Notes under the pieces: model-generated | What the model saw: the letters and a program-made list of their open reading frames with translations, nothing else | Told to the model about the DNA's origin: nothing | Database searches by the model: none | Part shown: in pieces, positions 23,621 through 35,399 of the stretch | Layout: the number at the start of each line of letters is the position of its first letter | Numbering within the stretch: position 1 is the first letter of the stretch | Made by a program: the position numbers and the translations under genes | Source: Pectinophora gossypiella | Lineage: Eukaryota > Arthropoda > Insecta > Lepidoptera > Gelechiidae | Reading direction: 5' to 3' | Length of the DNA stretch: 64,000 nucleotides | NCBI RefSeq assembly: GCF_024362695.1 | Contig: NC_065426.1 | Location: 4,742,236-4,806,235, forward strand

Positions 23621-26152
23621 TTTTAAAGAAATAAAGACTCTAGAGAAAAAAAGTTCTCTGCAAAAGTATATGAACGTTCCGTTCGTGTTTGTTATTTCTG
23701 TAACAGTTTTGTATTGGTTGTACGTGTATACCTCTCCTGTTCCAAAAAGTAACAGAAAAATGTGGTGTAAAGCTAGTCCAAAGGCAACTCCCGTTCGTAA
23801 TTTATCTGAGTCTATGGTGGACAAAAAATTTGACTCCTTTTTTGGTTCTTGGCATTTGGAAAAATATTCTACTCTACGCGAATGACTATTTGTCATTTTG
23901 TTTTGCTATTCTTTTCTGACTCTGGATATCTTTCTTTTTAAAATTATTCCTACAGCTACTTATACCCTAATTCTTTCAATATAATCATTATATAAATAAT
24001 CATAATTCTTTCAAATTGTTGTAAAACTTGAATCGATTTATTCGTCCACCGGTGTAATTGACCGTTGGTGGTAATGGTGATGCTGAAGTTTCGAAGTGGC
24101 GTTCCCCGATACCAACTTCGCCGGTGTAGTCGACGTTTTCTTCTTAGCCGCTTATCGCTATCGATCCATTTTGAGTAACTTATCTCCAATGTACGTACAG
24201 CTCTCTCAAATAGCGCCACGAGATTATAGCCGATGGGTTCCCTTAGGTATATCGTCTTATATATCGTGTTTCTTTGAAAGATTCGTAATATTACACCTTA
24301 TGAGAAAATATATCTTTTCCTACTATTTTTGTTTATTTTTATTCACTTAATTACTTACTTTGAGCGTGTTTTTCTAATTTTTGGGAAACCTTCTCACGTG
24401 GCATGCTACAGCGTAATTTCATTTCATTTACACATGTCTTTTGCGGTGAGTGTTTCATATTCATTTATTGTACATGTCACATATAGATATAATTAAGTTT
24501 CCGCGTTCAGTCGGCTATTATTCGTTAGCAAGTATAAAAGTAAGAGAACGTAATTCACAAAAGTAATGTCTTTTATTGTCCTAAATGATCCTGTTGTAAC
24601 ACAATCCGCTGGCTCTAAAGACACGCACCAAAATCATAAGTAGAACAGCGAAAATGTAGCGAAATGATTTGGCAGCCATCCAAACGGCCCGTTACGTCCC
24701 ACGACTTGGATTTATCATGTTATTGTGGACACCAGGTTTTAATAAGCCCATTACTCTTCCGTTGTTCTAGAACCTCGGATTTTTCGCTTAATTAACTTTC
24801 GGAGAGATCCCGTTGTTTATTAAAAGTTCTTTTTTTAATTACAAAATTCAAGGGGAATTTTGCGTTTTCTTTTTGTTTTTGTAATCAGGGCTGTTCGTTT
24901 ATTTTAAATTTAGAGCGCTTTGTTACTCTCGTTTTTACGGCGTGATCTTTTAAAAACAGATGTCGTATTCCAAATTTAATTTATTTTATGAGGCAATGGG
25001 CTAGTGGAATTTTCCGAAACAACCTATAGTGACCCTTAGTATCGGTGATAGGGACAAGGACCCTCACTATTGTGTTGTCATGGAGTAGAATGAGCATTGA
25101 TGGAACGTTTGCCTTCTACCTGATTGGCTGTTACGTTAACAATTAGGGGGATTTCATTGCTATTTCCTGGTTTATACTTTGTGTATCATATCACAATAAT
25201 AATATCAAATCATTGAAATCAACTTAATCAAACCAACAAGATGATTTGTTAATTCAATCACAATAATAATCAGAATAAACACTCTGCCTTTCGTGATTCA
25301 TCAACTTTCGCGACGATAAATAGCTAGAATCATTAACCTAATTTTGTTCATTTGTTACGCATAATTTTGCTTAGTTTCTTCACCTTATGGTTGACTGGAA
25401 GAGATTACTTTTAAGCGATAAAACCGTTGATGATTGTTTTTTTTTTTTGTGCATTAAAGTATATTGTGTGTTGTATTTGTTAATTCTTCCTGACCTAGAC
25501 CGAATTATTTCAATGAAAAGTGATTCCAACAAGAAGAATTGACCACAAAAGCCAAATTCTGAACTGAGGTAGGCAACATAAATCAATCTGTGACTACACA
25601 ATGTGATACCTGAACCGAAACAGAGTGGATTTTCCAGGAATTGTTCGAGTCGTATTTGCCGAAATTGGTATGGTACATGTACTCAACTCAGAACAATGTG
25701 AGTGGTCAGCGCCCATTCGGTTTCAATGGCTAACCTACCATTGGCTTTGCATTCTAACTTTTCCTTGTTATGTCGGTACCTATTTCTTTTGTGGGGGTTG
25801 TAAAAAAAAGAAGTGTTATATGTATGACCGCTATGTATGTATATACGTATATGTACGTCTGTTCCCTCCTTACTTCTAAACCACTAATCAGAATTAAACA
25901 AATGAGGCGTCACTAGTAGCGCCTTGATTGTCTGATTTTAGCCTATATGACGTCGCAAAAAAAAAAACGATTTTGCGCCCTTTACAGAACATAAACTTAG
26001 GACGAAAGAAAAAAATCTTCTAATTTTGTTGGGTATCAAATAGCATGCTTTCACGTCTATGTCCTAAACTTCACTATATATGGTAGAAAGTTAGCTATTA
26101 TTCAAAAAGGCCCTAACATGCACTTCAGGTGGTTCAGATTCGCTATCTTCTT
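23621..26152. other. No gene seen; one repeat scrap
   Basis: AT-rich. 24095-24175 carries a piece of the 15511 repeat ('TTCCCCGATACCAACTTCGC', 'CCGCTTATCGCTATCGATCC'). No other recognised unit. Confidence 0.4.
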
Positions 26153-26477
26153 TCTTACTTCTTCTATCGTGTGGGTTGTGAGGTGGAGTACCAACCTCAT
26201 CAACCCTGGTTTCAGGGTTACTATTGAGCCGCCAAAGGTCTCTGACATGCCTCATGTAACGACAACTTACATCAGTAAGTAGTAACCGGGACCAACGGCT
26301 TAACGTGTCTTCCGAAGCACGGATCATCTTACTTTCGGACAATGAGGTGATGAGCCTGAAATGTCCTAACCAAACTAGGGACCATAAAATAATTTTTGTG
26401 ATATGTCCCCATCGGGAATCGAACCCGGGACCTCCGGATCGTGAACCCAACGCTCAACCACTGATCCACGGAAGTCG
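26153..26477 (-). mobile_element. tRNA-headed SINE, full-length
   Basis: The minus-strand head has the B box GGGTTCGATTCCC and an anticodon-like loop, and the tail runs to the TAGAAGAAG end. All internal blocks of the 13511 copy are present, with point changes. Confidence 0.8.
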
Positions 26478-26929
26478 TTGACCCAGACAACCATGATTTA
26501 CCGATAGATTTTACCTTCGTCTATTCCAATATTAGAGTTTACATAGACAACGTAATTGCAACAAATAATAACATTTGTTCATAATAAGCTTCTAACGGAA
26601 ATTTATTTCCAGTGTGGAAAGTTTTTTTCTCTCACAAAAGTAATATCATACTACTAAAAAGATGTTAAAAAATATACCCTCCTAAAAAAATCTGGTTATT
26701 TCCTTCGGAGTAATGAATACAAAATGCCTGGAGGTACATCCAGATTTTTCATTTATGCGAAATATTTCCACTGAAATTCTGTGAAATAATATTGTTGTTA
26801 GTTACCTTTCAACTAACAGTAACCGTAGTCTGTATAAAAGTAAAGCGAGTGTTTACATTCAAAACTCGCCCTGGATATACGTAAATACATAATCTTATTA
26901 ATGACGTATAAACTTGCAACCACTTTTAC
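26478..26929. other. No gene seen
   Basis: AT-rich, no recognised signal. Confidence 0.45.
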
Positions 26930-27190
26930 CAGCCTCCCTGATCCAGTGGTTGAGTGTTCCCGAAGTTCTAATCTCTATGCGGACATAACTATAAACATCA
27001 CATAGTGATCCCTAGTTTGCATAGGACGCTGCTGGTTGATCATCTGATTGATTGAAAGTAAGCTGATCCGCGGTTGTCTGTCCTGGCTATTATTTACTTA
27101 AGTAATTATGTAGTCGTTACATGAACCATATGTGGGCCTTCGGCTCAATAGTAACCCCGACACCACGGTTGTTCGGTCGGTTTCAGACCT
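26930..27190 (+). repeat. tRNA-headed SINE, old copy
   Basis: 'CTGATCCAGTGGTTGAG', 'TAGTGATCCCTAGTTTG' and 'TATGTAGTCGTTACATGAAC' are recognisable, but the B box is lost. Confidence 0.65.
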
Positions 27191-27477
27191 TAACTTAATA
27201 ATATGCAATGTCATATAAAACAAAATAATATGCAAAATGTCAAATAATAATAATTATTAAAAGAAAAAAAAAACAAAACAGAAAATACCTACTTAATTAA
27301 ACAGAACCGATAGTGAAGCGGTGAATGAAAAAAAAACTGTCCGACTACGCCGTCAGAGTCTGTAGCGAGGCCCCAAAGTGTTTGTTGTTGAGGTTGGTCG
27401 TCAAGTGAAGTTGGGTCATCAGGATTAGTTTAAACGTCGTATTCGTGAATTCAATTTGTTTTGAAGATCACATCACT

Positions 27478-27625
27478 AATTTATGAGACACGCTCTTGTC
27501 GGTGTAGCATTTTCCGTGCTACTTTTTAGGGAAAAATGGGGCAGTGGTTTCCCTCTTGCCTTCAGTAGGTACTCTGTCTGACGCGAGTGGGATGGCGCCC
27601 AGAGTAGTCTAGAAGTAGAGCGTAG
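27478..27625 (-). mobile_element. Short RTE-tailed element, 3' part
   Basis: Reverse complement of the 38989 element: 'ACACGCTCTTGTCGGTGTAG', 'CATTTTCCGTGCTACTTTTT' and 'GATGGCGCCCAGAGTAGTCT'. The 5' end is missing. Confidence 0.75.
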
Positions 27626-27679
27626 TAGTTTTGAAGATAGATCAGGTAAAAAGTAGATACCTACTCCAGTATGAAGATT

Positions 27680-28055
27680 TTGATGAAGAAGATGTGACTC
27701 TCTTCTTCGTCGTTCCCTCACTACTGAGGATCGCAACCACAGGTTATGGTTTTCCACTCGGTACGGCTATATGCCGCGTGGACCGCTCTTTGTATGCTGC
27801 CGCCCATCGTCTTCTTCAGGATGTCAGACGACCTCGTAGGTGCCCTTCCTCGCGCACGTTTGCCATCGATTTGCCAAACGATGATCTGCTTCTTCAGACT
27901 GTGCTTCGGAGACTGCATAATATGTCCGAAGAAGCTTAGGGCACGATTCCGGCATATTGAAGTGAGCCGCGTCGTGAGCTTAAGCTCTTTTAATATGGAC
28001 TCATTCGTGCGTACGATCGTGCGTGCGTGTGATGCGTATCACAGTCCAAGGTATG
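27680..28055 (-). pseudogene. RTE-type LINE reverse transcriptase, C-terminal remnant
   Basis: Minus-strand reading shows an RTE-like C-terminal pattern: a T-N-E-S-I-L-K-E-L helix, then A-L-S-F-F-G-H-I, then K-R-A-R-G-R-A-P-T-R and a closing R-T-E-W-K. About 100 codons are continuous from about 28045 down to the stop near 27721. The catalytic domain is absent, so this is a 5'-truncated dead copy. It differs clearly from the family at position 1 and from the one at 33822. A GAAGA-rich stretch follows, possibly its tail. Confidence 0.7.
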
Positions 28056-28061
28056 CGTAGC

Positions 28062-28430
28062 AACCTTTTTTTTTTTTGTTACGAAGGGGAAATCCTCATG
28101 GATACCTCGCCACCCGGGGGAGCGACGAGGTTATGTCGGACTCTTACCGACTAAAACCCCTCCGATGGCCCTCTGCTGCGCATGTCGGGAAGCTCCGGGA
28201 TCTCTAACGAACGCACCGGTGCTTCCCTCGCGCCTGCTATAAAAAGCGCGTCCCGGGGTAGGTCCCCACCCCTACGCCATCCCAGTTTTACGGCAATGCG
28301 AGGCCATGTCACATTGCCGTCCCCCGCCCTTACCACTCACGGTCTCCAGTGTCCCCTTTCAGTCGCCTTTTACGACAGGCAGGGGGTACCGTAGCCCTAT
28401 TCTTGCGCCCGGAACTACAGGGCGGATGCG
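28062..28430 (+). repeat. GC-rich SINE- or LINE-tail-like repeat
   Basis: Starts after a T run, contains 'CTCGCCACCCGGGGGAGCGA' and 'TTTCAGTCGCCTTTTACGAC', and ends near 'CCGTAGCCCTATTCTT'. The TCGCCTTTTACGACA block is a recurrent arthropod retroposon motif. The family is not named with confidence. Confidence 0.5.
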
Positions 28431-28904
28431 TAGCAACCTACGCCAACACCACATTTCGAAAGCATCGATCTTAAGAAGATGTGACTAATAAGTTAAATTC
28501 CATAGTTTACCCCTAACCCAGAGGGATAAGCGTTATCTTATGTATGTGATGAGGTACGTAGGTTGTATTTAGGTGTTCCAAACACAATTTAATTCAAACT
28601 GAAATGGTTCTCAAGAGAGTTTATCAACACCATTAGAAGGGTGAAGTTTAAGGAACTTTGATGTATGACCCTAAGGTTGCCAACGCGCTCCAACGCGTCA
28701 ATGAGAATAATTAATAATATTGTTTCCGCTTTATTTGTTACATACATTTCTGTCTATAAATATACCATTCTCGGGTTGTCGAAACTTAAAGTTACACGAT
28801 TCATATTGATATGATTATAAATTTCGATTTTGATTGTTTTTGTGATCAGATCCAGGTTGTTTCAAAGAATACTCTAAACCGGCTTAGCCATGTAGGCGGC
28901 CAAT

Positions 28905-29145
28905 CAGCTCGCGACACCAAACACTTCAGAACCCCGATACCGACCCCGCCGGTGTGGTCGTCGATTTCCCTCATTCAGCGCTTATCGCTATCGACGCCCT
29001 GAGCCGAGGTTCGCGCCCAACTGGGCACCCTCAGGCCTGTTGTCTTAAATTTTGTACCTGGTGAGAGCACTCAGCGCTCCTCATTAATTTTGTCTGGCCA
29101 AATAGTTAATACCATCTGCGGCAAATCTATATAAGTCACGTCAAA
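28905..29145 (+). repeat. About 240-bp dispersed repeat
   Basis: 'CTTCAGAACCCCGATACCG', 'CGCCCTGAGCCGAGGTTCGC', 'TTTTGTACCTGGTGAGAG' and 'GCGGCAAATCTATATAAGTC', the same order as at 35150. Confidence 0.7.
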
Positions 29146-29267
29146 AAATAATAAGAAGTTTTTGATGAGAGTGGAAAAGTAGTGTGTCAGAGGTCAGTAG
29201 AAGACGGCTTCTACGGGGTCTCTGCCTACCCGAACGGGAAATAGGCATGATCTTATTCTTTCTCTCT

Positions 29268-29509
29268 TTTACCGTGTGGGTTCTAAGGTGGATTACCAAC
29301 CTCATCAACCCTGGTGTCAGGATTTTTACCGACAGAGCCGCCTTAAGCCCCCCTGACATAGCTCATGTAACGACTACTTACATATATTAGTAAGTAGTAA
29401 CCGGGACCAACTGCTTAACGTGTCTTCCGAAGGACGAATCGAAGGATTCGTCCTTCGGAAGAAAAGACCACGGCTAACTTCGAAATTTCTAGATATGCCG
29501 TGGTCTTTT
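29268..29509 (-). repeat. tRNA-headed SINE tail ending in two hairpins
   Basis: 29268-29422 is a minus-strand SINE tail. It is followed by a perfect 18-bp inverted repeat (29423-29440 with 29445-29462, loop GAAG). Next comes a 12-bp inverted repeat (29462-29473 with 29498-29509, AAAAGACCACGG). Confidence 0.75.
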
Positions 29510-29999
29510 GCTCTATCCAACTTGTTCGCTGTTCGATGAGATAAAACCAATTCAAACTGCCGACCGGATAAATATATTTTTGAGTTTGAGTCAATCGTTC
29601 CCACTGTAACGTAAAAGAACCTAGCACCTTGAACTATTCAAGCTGGTAAGAAAATTATCATTCATGATGCGAAACTGTATTGTTTTGACACATTGGCCTT
29701 TGTAGATTTGTCTGTGATGATATTTATTACTTGGCTGTATAAATTGGGGGCTACTGAGGGCACTCACTCCGTTGCCAAATGAACAGCCGTTGGTTACCAA
29801 CAAAATGCTTGCGCATACATAATTTTCTCACTCGGCCAAAGAGTTTGTGCCAAGTATTGCGATCCTTGCGTTGCTTAGCTTAATATTTTGTGTCGCGAAG
29901 GAAACAAAATGTGATTGAGTTGTCGTTCGCTTTATGTGGATAAGTATAAGCTGGATAACACTCATTTGAGCTCCTTCATACATAAGCTCGCGACTATAT

Positions 30000-30195
30000 C
30001 CCAATTGGGGTTGTCAGAGGTACATCCGTAGAAAGATAAACTAAGCTCGTACACCTCACCGAGCTTTCTGTTAGACCAACGGGATGATGAGCCGTATCGC
30101 CGTCTATAATGGTCGAGCCAACTGTGTTAGTGAAAACTGCACTAAAGATAATTTAACTCATTGGTGCAGGTCCGGTTCCGGGGTTCGAACCACCC
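30000..30195 (+). repeat. SINE-like repeat
   Basis: 'CTCACCGAGCTTTCTGTTAG', 'GAGCCGTATCGCC', 'ATGGTCGAGCCAAC' and 'ACTCATTGGTGCAGGTCCGG', closing with GGGGTTCGAACC. Closely related to 39580-39725. Confidence 0.6.
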
Positions 30196-31215
30196 TTCAG
30201 CTAGGTTTGAGCTTCTTTATAATAAGGATTTCAGGTTCAAGCGATGGGCTGTGATGTGGTTACTTATTATGTAATATCTGGGGGCACGGTAGTGCTAATC
30301 ATCGTTATTTATGTCATTTAAAAACCTATTCCACACGCACCGACTGAAAAAACCACGAAATTACAATATTCAGGACCTAACCACCACATCTTTTGAGATA
30401 AAATATTTAGAACTTGTAACACAAAATATCCCCGAACTACTTTGCGAACTATCGAAGTAAAGTCATAAAGACTTTTTGAACAATGGCTGTAAAGTTGAAT
30501 ACATTTTACGTGCAAACCCAAACCTCTATAAGTTTAGGTATTTTAGAGTTGTCTAACATAAGGAGATTATTTTTACATCCATATATAATTTCAAGCCTAT
30601 TTCCTACCGGAGTAAGCAGAGGCTATGAAATTCCATTTGCTTCAGTCCTGACACACTTCTCTTGCTTCATCCACATTCATCAATCGTATCACACACGCAT
30701 TTTTTTATACTTTCTGAATATTGCAAGGGCTATCGATAGTATTGCGGTGTAGATAGTCCTTGCAATAGTACAGTTTATTTTTAAATATAGAATTTCTATC
30801 GATAGGCAACACTAGTTCGGAGGACTTGGTCAACTTCAAGCGCAGTTCTAAACTTTCGATCCAAGGATCGAAAGGGTCAAAAGCGATGTTTGAACTATAC
30901 GTTATCAAATGCAGAATCGATTTAGACGTAGGCAAACTTCAGCGAATGTTAGCCAATCGACTAAAGTTCTTTACAAGAACTTGATCACTATGTTACGTTT
31001 CTCATGTCAATGTAAAGGCATTGCTTCTGAGTTTATGTAAGCTTTGGAAGTCTCGTTATATAGTTATTTGTTGTTAAGTCTTTCAAGGTTTTTGTAGACT
31101 TTGACAAGTCTGTTAACGCGTTTCGGTCTCAAGTACACTTACAACAAACAATATGAGGCCTTCTTTCTAGTAATAAAAGCTTCTTACATTGTTTTAAGTT
31201 TACGCGGTTATTATC

Positions 31216-31326
31216 ATAATTAAAACACATAATAAAGGGTTCTTACCGCGTTTGAAATGGGGATATGAAATATCAGGAGTCCCATTTTAAACGCGGTAAG
31301 AACCCGTTATTATGTGTTTTAATTAT
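31216..31326. repeat. Foldback with 46-bp arms
   Basis: Left arm 31216-31261 pairs with right arm 31281-31326 with about two mismatches (inner part CTTACCGCGTTT, outer part ATAATTAAAACACATAATAA). The loop is 19 bp. The right arm recurs at 15850-15890. Confidence 0.8.
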
Positions 31327-32221
31327 AAAAGCTTCTTTATTATCGAATGTCTTTGCTCTAGAGAGTTAAGCGGTATAAAAGACAATGCTCAAAATGCATT
31401 GACGAAAGACCCAAAATCGATTATTCCGGATCTCGATGCCACCTCTGTCAGTCGTTGTGTTACAATTAGTTAATAAATGTGAAAGTAACTCTGACAGAAT
31501 CTATGGGATTTTAGAAGCGAAAATAAAAAAAATGTACTCGAAATGTATGGACGCTACACCCATTTAATCATCATCATTTACGACAGTAGTACTGCTAATT
31601 GACGAGTTATAGTGAATTGAAACCCCATGGATTCAATATTAATTTAATAACACATTATGACTCTTTAATTTATAGTATTTTTAGGTTAACCGATTAACAT
31701 TACGTTTCTGATTTCATTTTGGTAAAAACTATTTGTTATTATTGGGTCTCTTTATATCCAACATATCCCTGTCAGTAAGTAATAAGAAGATTCGAAGAAA
31801 TCGTCAAAATTCGTCGACGAAATTTTTTCATGCAAATCGCGTGAACATTATACATTCAACCATTAAACTTACCTAAGTACTAAAATCCACTGGGTTCAAC
31901 ACACAGACTAAATATTATGACACCAAGTTGTTCTTTTTCTCACTTCAAAGTTACACCCAAACCGCTATGCAAAAAAGCTCAGTTTAATATCGCGCTACCA
32001 AACTTGGCCAAAGGCTTGCCCCACTTGGCAAAGTGTAGGGGACATGTTTCACTTTTATGTACCCTCTCTCTATAGGAGAGCGTGTAGTTGTGTAGTCGTG
32101 GCTTTAGTTGGTGCTCGGCTAGGAAATCATAAGGCGCTTCCTCAGGGGTGCATGCTTGGACCCTTTAGTTTAAAAATATATTTAAGGCATGTTATTATAA
32201 TTCTAGGTGTTAAAGTAGTTT
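31327..32221. other. No gene seen
   Basis: AT-rich, no recognised coding or repeat signal. Confidence 0.45.
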
Positions 32222-32490
32222 ACTTATTGAGTTTAGCGGTTGAACGTTGCGCTAACTATCCGGAGGTCCCGGGTTCGAATCCCGGTGAGAACATAACACA
32301 AGAATCAATTTGTGGTCCCTAGTTTGGTTATGATATTACAGGCTAATCACCCGATTGACGGAATGGAAGATGATCCGTTCTTCGGAAGGTAGGTTAAAAT
32401 GTTGGTCTCGGTTACCAGGTGTTTACTCATGTACTTAAGTAGTCATTACATGAGATTTGTCCAGAGCCTATGGCGGACATACATACGTGT
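32222..32490 (+). repeat. tRNA-headed SINE, diverged full copy
   Basis: The head keeps 'CCGGAGGTCCCGGGTTCGAA'. The middle keeps 'CCCTAGTTTGGTTATGATAT'. The tail decays after 'AGTAGTCATTACATGAG'. Confidence 0.75.
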
Positions 32491-33176
32491 TAGAGGTACT
32501 GGAGGCTATAAATAATATACATATAACCAATATAGTAATATTTGACTAGTTACAATATGAAGTTGAAGAATAAGGCTAAGTAGATAATGTTATAATATAA
32601 CAGCATCACGCCTATATCGCCGAAGGGTTAAGCTGAGGTGTACAGTATATATACAGTATAATATGTACAGTATACAGTATTATGTACTTTAAACAACTAC
32701 TCCTCGCCAGCTATGTATAAGTCCCACGTACCAGCGGCGACCTAATTTATATAATTTTTTTATACTCAATGAAAATCAGTTCAAACTACGAAAAAATAAT
32801 CTCCGATGACATTTTTCACATGAATTTTTTCAATTTTTTTTATTACTTGTAGTGAAAAACATTGCCTTTGGAATGGTAATTATTATTTGACTGCTTACTT
32901 TTATTTTAATATTTTTATTTCATTTGCTTGCCTTGTTGGTTCTCCAACAATGAGTGCATTAAAGCTTACCTACGTTATTAGCAATTTTCTAATGGAATCA
33001 TTCTATCTTTAACACACTCGCCGTCAAGGAATGACCACTTCACCCTCATACTGTGTAGAGTAAAGACCCTGCGATAAATTTGCCATTTTATACACTTCTA
33101 AGACAGGGTAATTTAATAAAGTTGGGCTTCGGGCGCAAATGTGGTGGTCCGCAAACATGAGCGAAGCGAAAATACA
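32491..33176. other. No gene seen
   Basis: AT-rich. A TATACAGTAT-type microrepeat occurs near 32640-32690. Confidence 0.45.
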
Positions 33177-33396
33177 AGGTGTTAGTGACATTGTACCAAA
33201 TACTGAGGGGGTTGATTCTGGTCATGATTCTGAGTTGATATCAAGTGGAATTTTCCATCGCTAAATTAATGTTTTTTAAAGGTTTTTTCAAATAAGTATA
33301 TACTTTTGCGATAGAAAATTTCACTTGATATTAACTCAGAATCATGAGCTGAATCATCCCCCTCAGTATTCGTTATGATGTCTCTGACGCTATGTA
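33177..33396 (+). mobile_element. Single-hairpin member of the foldback family
   Basis: Arms 'TGTTAGTGACATTGTACC' and, at the right, 'CAGTATTCGTTATGATGTCT', with inner 'TCAAGTGGAATTTTCCATCG'. No second hairpin adjoins it. Confidence 0.75.
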
Positions 33397-33821
33397 CATG
33401 TACTTACAAGCATGTATTAAATGAGGGTAGTTATTATAGCTCAGTTGTGTAGGTAAAATAATTTTCTTTATTAATAATCATAAACCTTATTGAGACATTA
33501 TTAACTGTCAAGTTTCCATAACTTGCACCACACACCATTAGTAAGTTTGTTTAGGTTTCCCTCGTTGGTATGGCGTTCCCCAACTAAATTTAATTTTATA
33601 TAATTCAACTAAACCCTTCTAAAAGCTCGTGTGTATGATAACCTAAAGACCGGCTTCGTAAATAGGTGCTTGGACCGTTTAAAATAAGCGTCAAATTCAA
33701 CTATATTGAGATAAAAATTATTCAAGCGGTGTAACAAACTCATTTCCAACGAAATATAAGCAGAACTCATATTTTTATGTTTTTGTTATACACGTAGACC
33801 CTTGTTTTAATATTCTGTTAT

Positions 33822-34075
33822 AATCTAATCTAATCTAGCCTACAAGATCCCACTGTTGGGCAAAGGCCTCCCCTTCCACTTTCCATTTTTCGCGGTCCTG
33901 TGCGTACTCCGGCCAGTCCCTCCGGCAAGCGTCCAAGTCGTCACGCCATCTCTTTTGAGGTCTACCACGACGCCTGCACCCGTCATGAGGCACCCAATGC
34001 GTGATCATTCGTACCCACCGCTCAGGGTGCATGTGACAAACATGTCCGGCCCAATCCCATTTGGGTCATTTGTCA
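33822..34075 (-). pseudogene. RTE-type LINE C-terminal remnant
   Basis: The minus-strand frame (34032 down to 33835, extending upstream to about 34070) reads K-W-D-W-A-G-H-V, then H-P-E-R-W, then R-R-R-G-R-P-Q-K-R-W-R-D-D-L and a final D-R-E-K-W block, which is the RTE-clade C-terminal signature. The reverse transcriptase core is missing. A TCTAA-type repeat (about 33822-33838) lies at the 3' end. This is a different lineage from the copy at position 1, with a more GC-rich codon style. Confidence 0.8.
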
Positions 34076-34114
34076 TTTGAGTCCCATTCTGTTATAAGGT
34101 CACATTAATAATAA

Positions 34115-34344
34115 TAACTTCCAAAAGTCCGGGACTCCATAGTCTTTTGGATCTTACGTTTTGACTATCGAGTAATCAGCCTGTAATATTCTAATAACCA
34201 AACCAGGGATCATTATAGATAGATCACTTTATCATATATGACCTATTTGTGACGTGTCCTCACCGATATTTGAACTCAAGACCTCCAAATCGTGAGCCCA
34301 AAGGCCGCCGTGGTCCAGTGGTAGACCACTGGACCACGGTGGCC
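34115..34344 (-). repeat. SINE fragment abutting a SINE-head palindrome
   Basis: 34165-34300 is a minus-strand tRNA-SINE piece. 34303-34322 and 34325-34344 are 20-bp inverted arms (one mismatch, loop AG) made of the SINE 5' end GGCCGCCGTGGTCCAGTGGT. 34117-34150 matches the 37.7-kb repeat in reverse ('CCAAAAGTCCGGGACTCCAT'). Confidence 0.75.
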
Positions 34345-34646
34345 AATAAAACAATGCAAGGCAAATACATTTCCCAAGCGTAAATACCCGAGTTAAAAAA
34401 ATAAGGAAAAGGGCCAACGTGCGCCTGTTTGAATCATCAAACATTTCTTACAAGCCGTTTTTACAGTTGAATTATTCACAAGATCAGAAATATTTTATTC
34501 TTTGTCAGAAACAGACAACTTCCTTTGAATGAAAGGTCAAAAAATTTATGACTAAAACACGAACCTTTAAGCAAATTGGCACAAATGGCACGGTAGCGGA
34601 TATCAGTGGGTTATGCATGGGGCAAGTCATAGGGACTGTAACCTGG

Positions 34647-34866
34647 AACCTGACAGAGGGCAGCAGTAACTGTCAGTACTATTCAGAGGCGGAGGACTAG
34701 TATGGCTTTTTAATAGACTACTCTGGGCGCCATCCCACTAGCGTTAGACAGAGTACTGCGGGGCGGAAGGCAAGAGGGAAAACACTGCCCTATTTTTCCC
34801 TAAGAAAAGTAGCATGGAAATGCTGGACCGAGAGCGTGGCTCTTAAGTTGATGATGGTGATGATGC
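34647..34866 (+). mobile_element. Short RTE-tailed non-autonomous element
   Basis: From 'ACCTGACAGAGGGCAGCAGT' through 'GGGCGCCATCCCACTAGCG' to 'GAGCGTGGCTCTTAAGTTGA' and a GATGATGGTGAT tail. The last block matches the 3' end of the RTE LINE at 608-652. Confidence 0.8.
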
Positions 34867-35149
34867 ATGGATTATATCGATATATCCCGCGACGCGACAT
34901 ACAACATGGATCTATCTTGCGCAGGACCGGTTCTTGCAGTGCGCTGCGACGCGAGCCGTAACTTCTACGTATGCGTTCGATTTGGCTTCTTCTACTATGT
35001 ACTATTTAATATGTGAGGTGATAATATCGGAAGTGTAGTTCGGTGTAGATTGTTACCCTGGTTCTACCGTCCTGAAGCGTCTTATAAAACCAGGCGGTCT
35101 AACGTATATGGGGCGGGTCCTTTCGTTCTATGTCACAATACAACGTTAA

Positions 35150-35395
35150 TACGTGTTGTGGGTGAGGTTTTCCCTCAATCATCGCTTATCGCTATCGACC
35201 CACTAGGGTCGATTAATTCTTTCAAATATTTTTCCTCTCAGACGACGCCCTGAGCCGAGGTTCGAGCCCAACTGGGCACCCTCAGGCCTGCTGTCTTAAA
35301 CGTTGTACCGGGTGAGAGCCTTCAGCGCTCCCCATTTGTCCGGTCAAGTAGTTAATGCTATCTTTGACAAATCTACAATAAGTCACTTTAAAAAA
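35150..35395 (+). repeat. About 240-bp dispersed repeat
   Basis: 'CGCTTATCGCTATCGACCCA', 'CGCCCTGAGCCGAGGTTCGA', 'GTTGTACCGGGTGAGAGCC' and 'ACAAATCTACAATAAGTCAC'. Confidence 0.7.
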
Positions 35396-35399
35396 AAGA

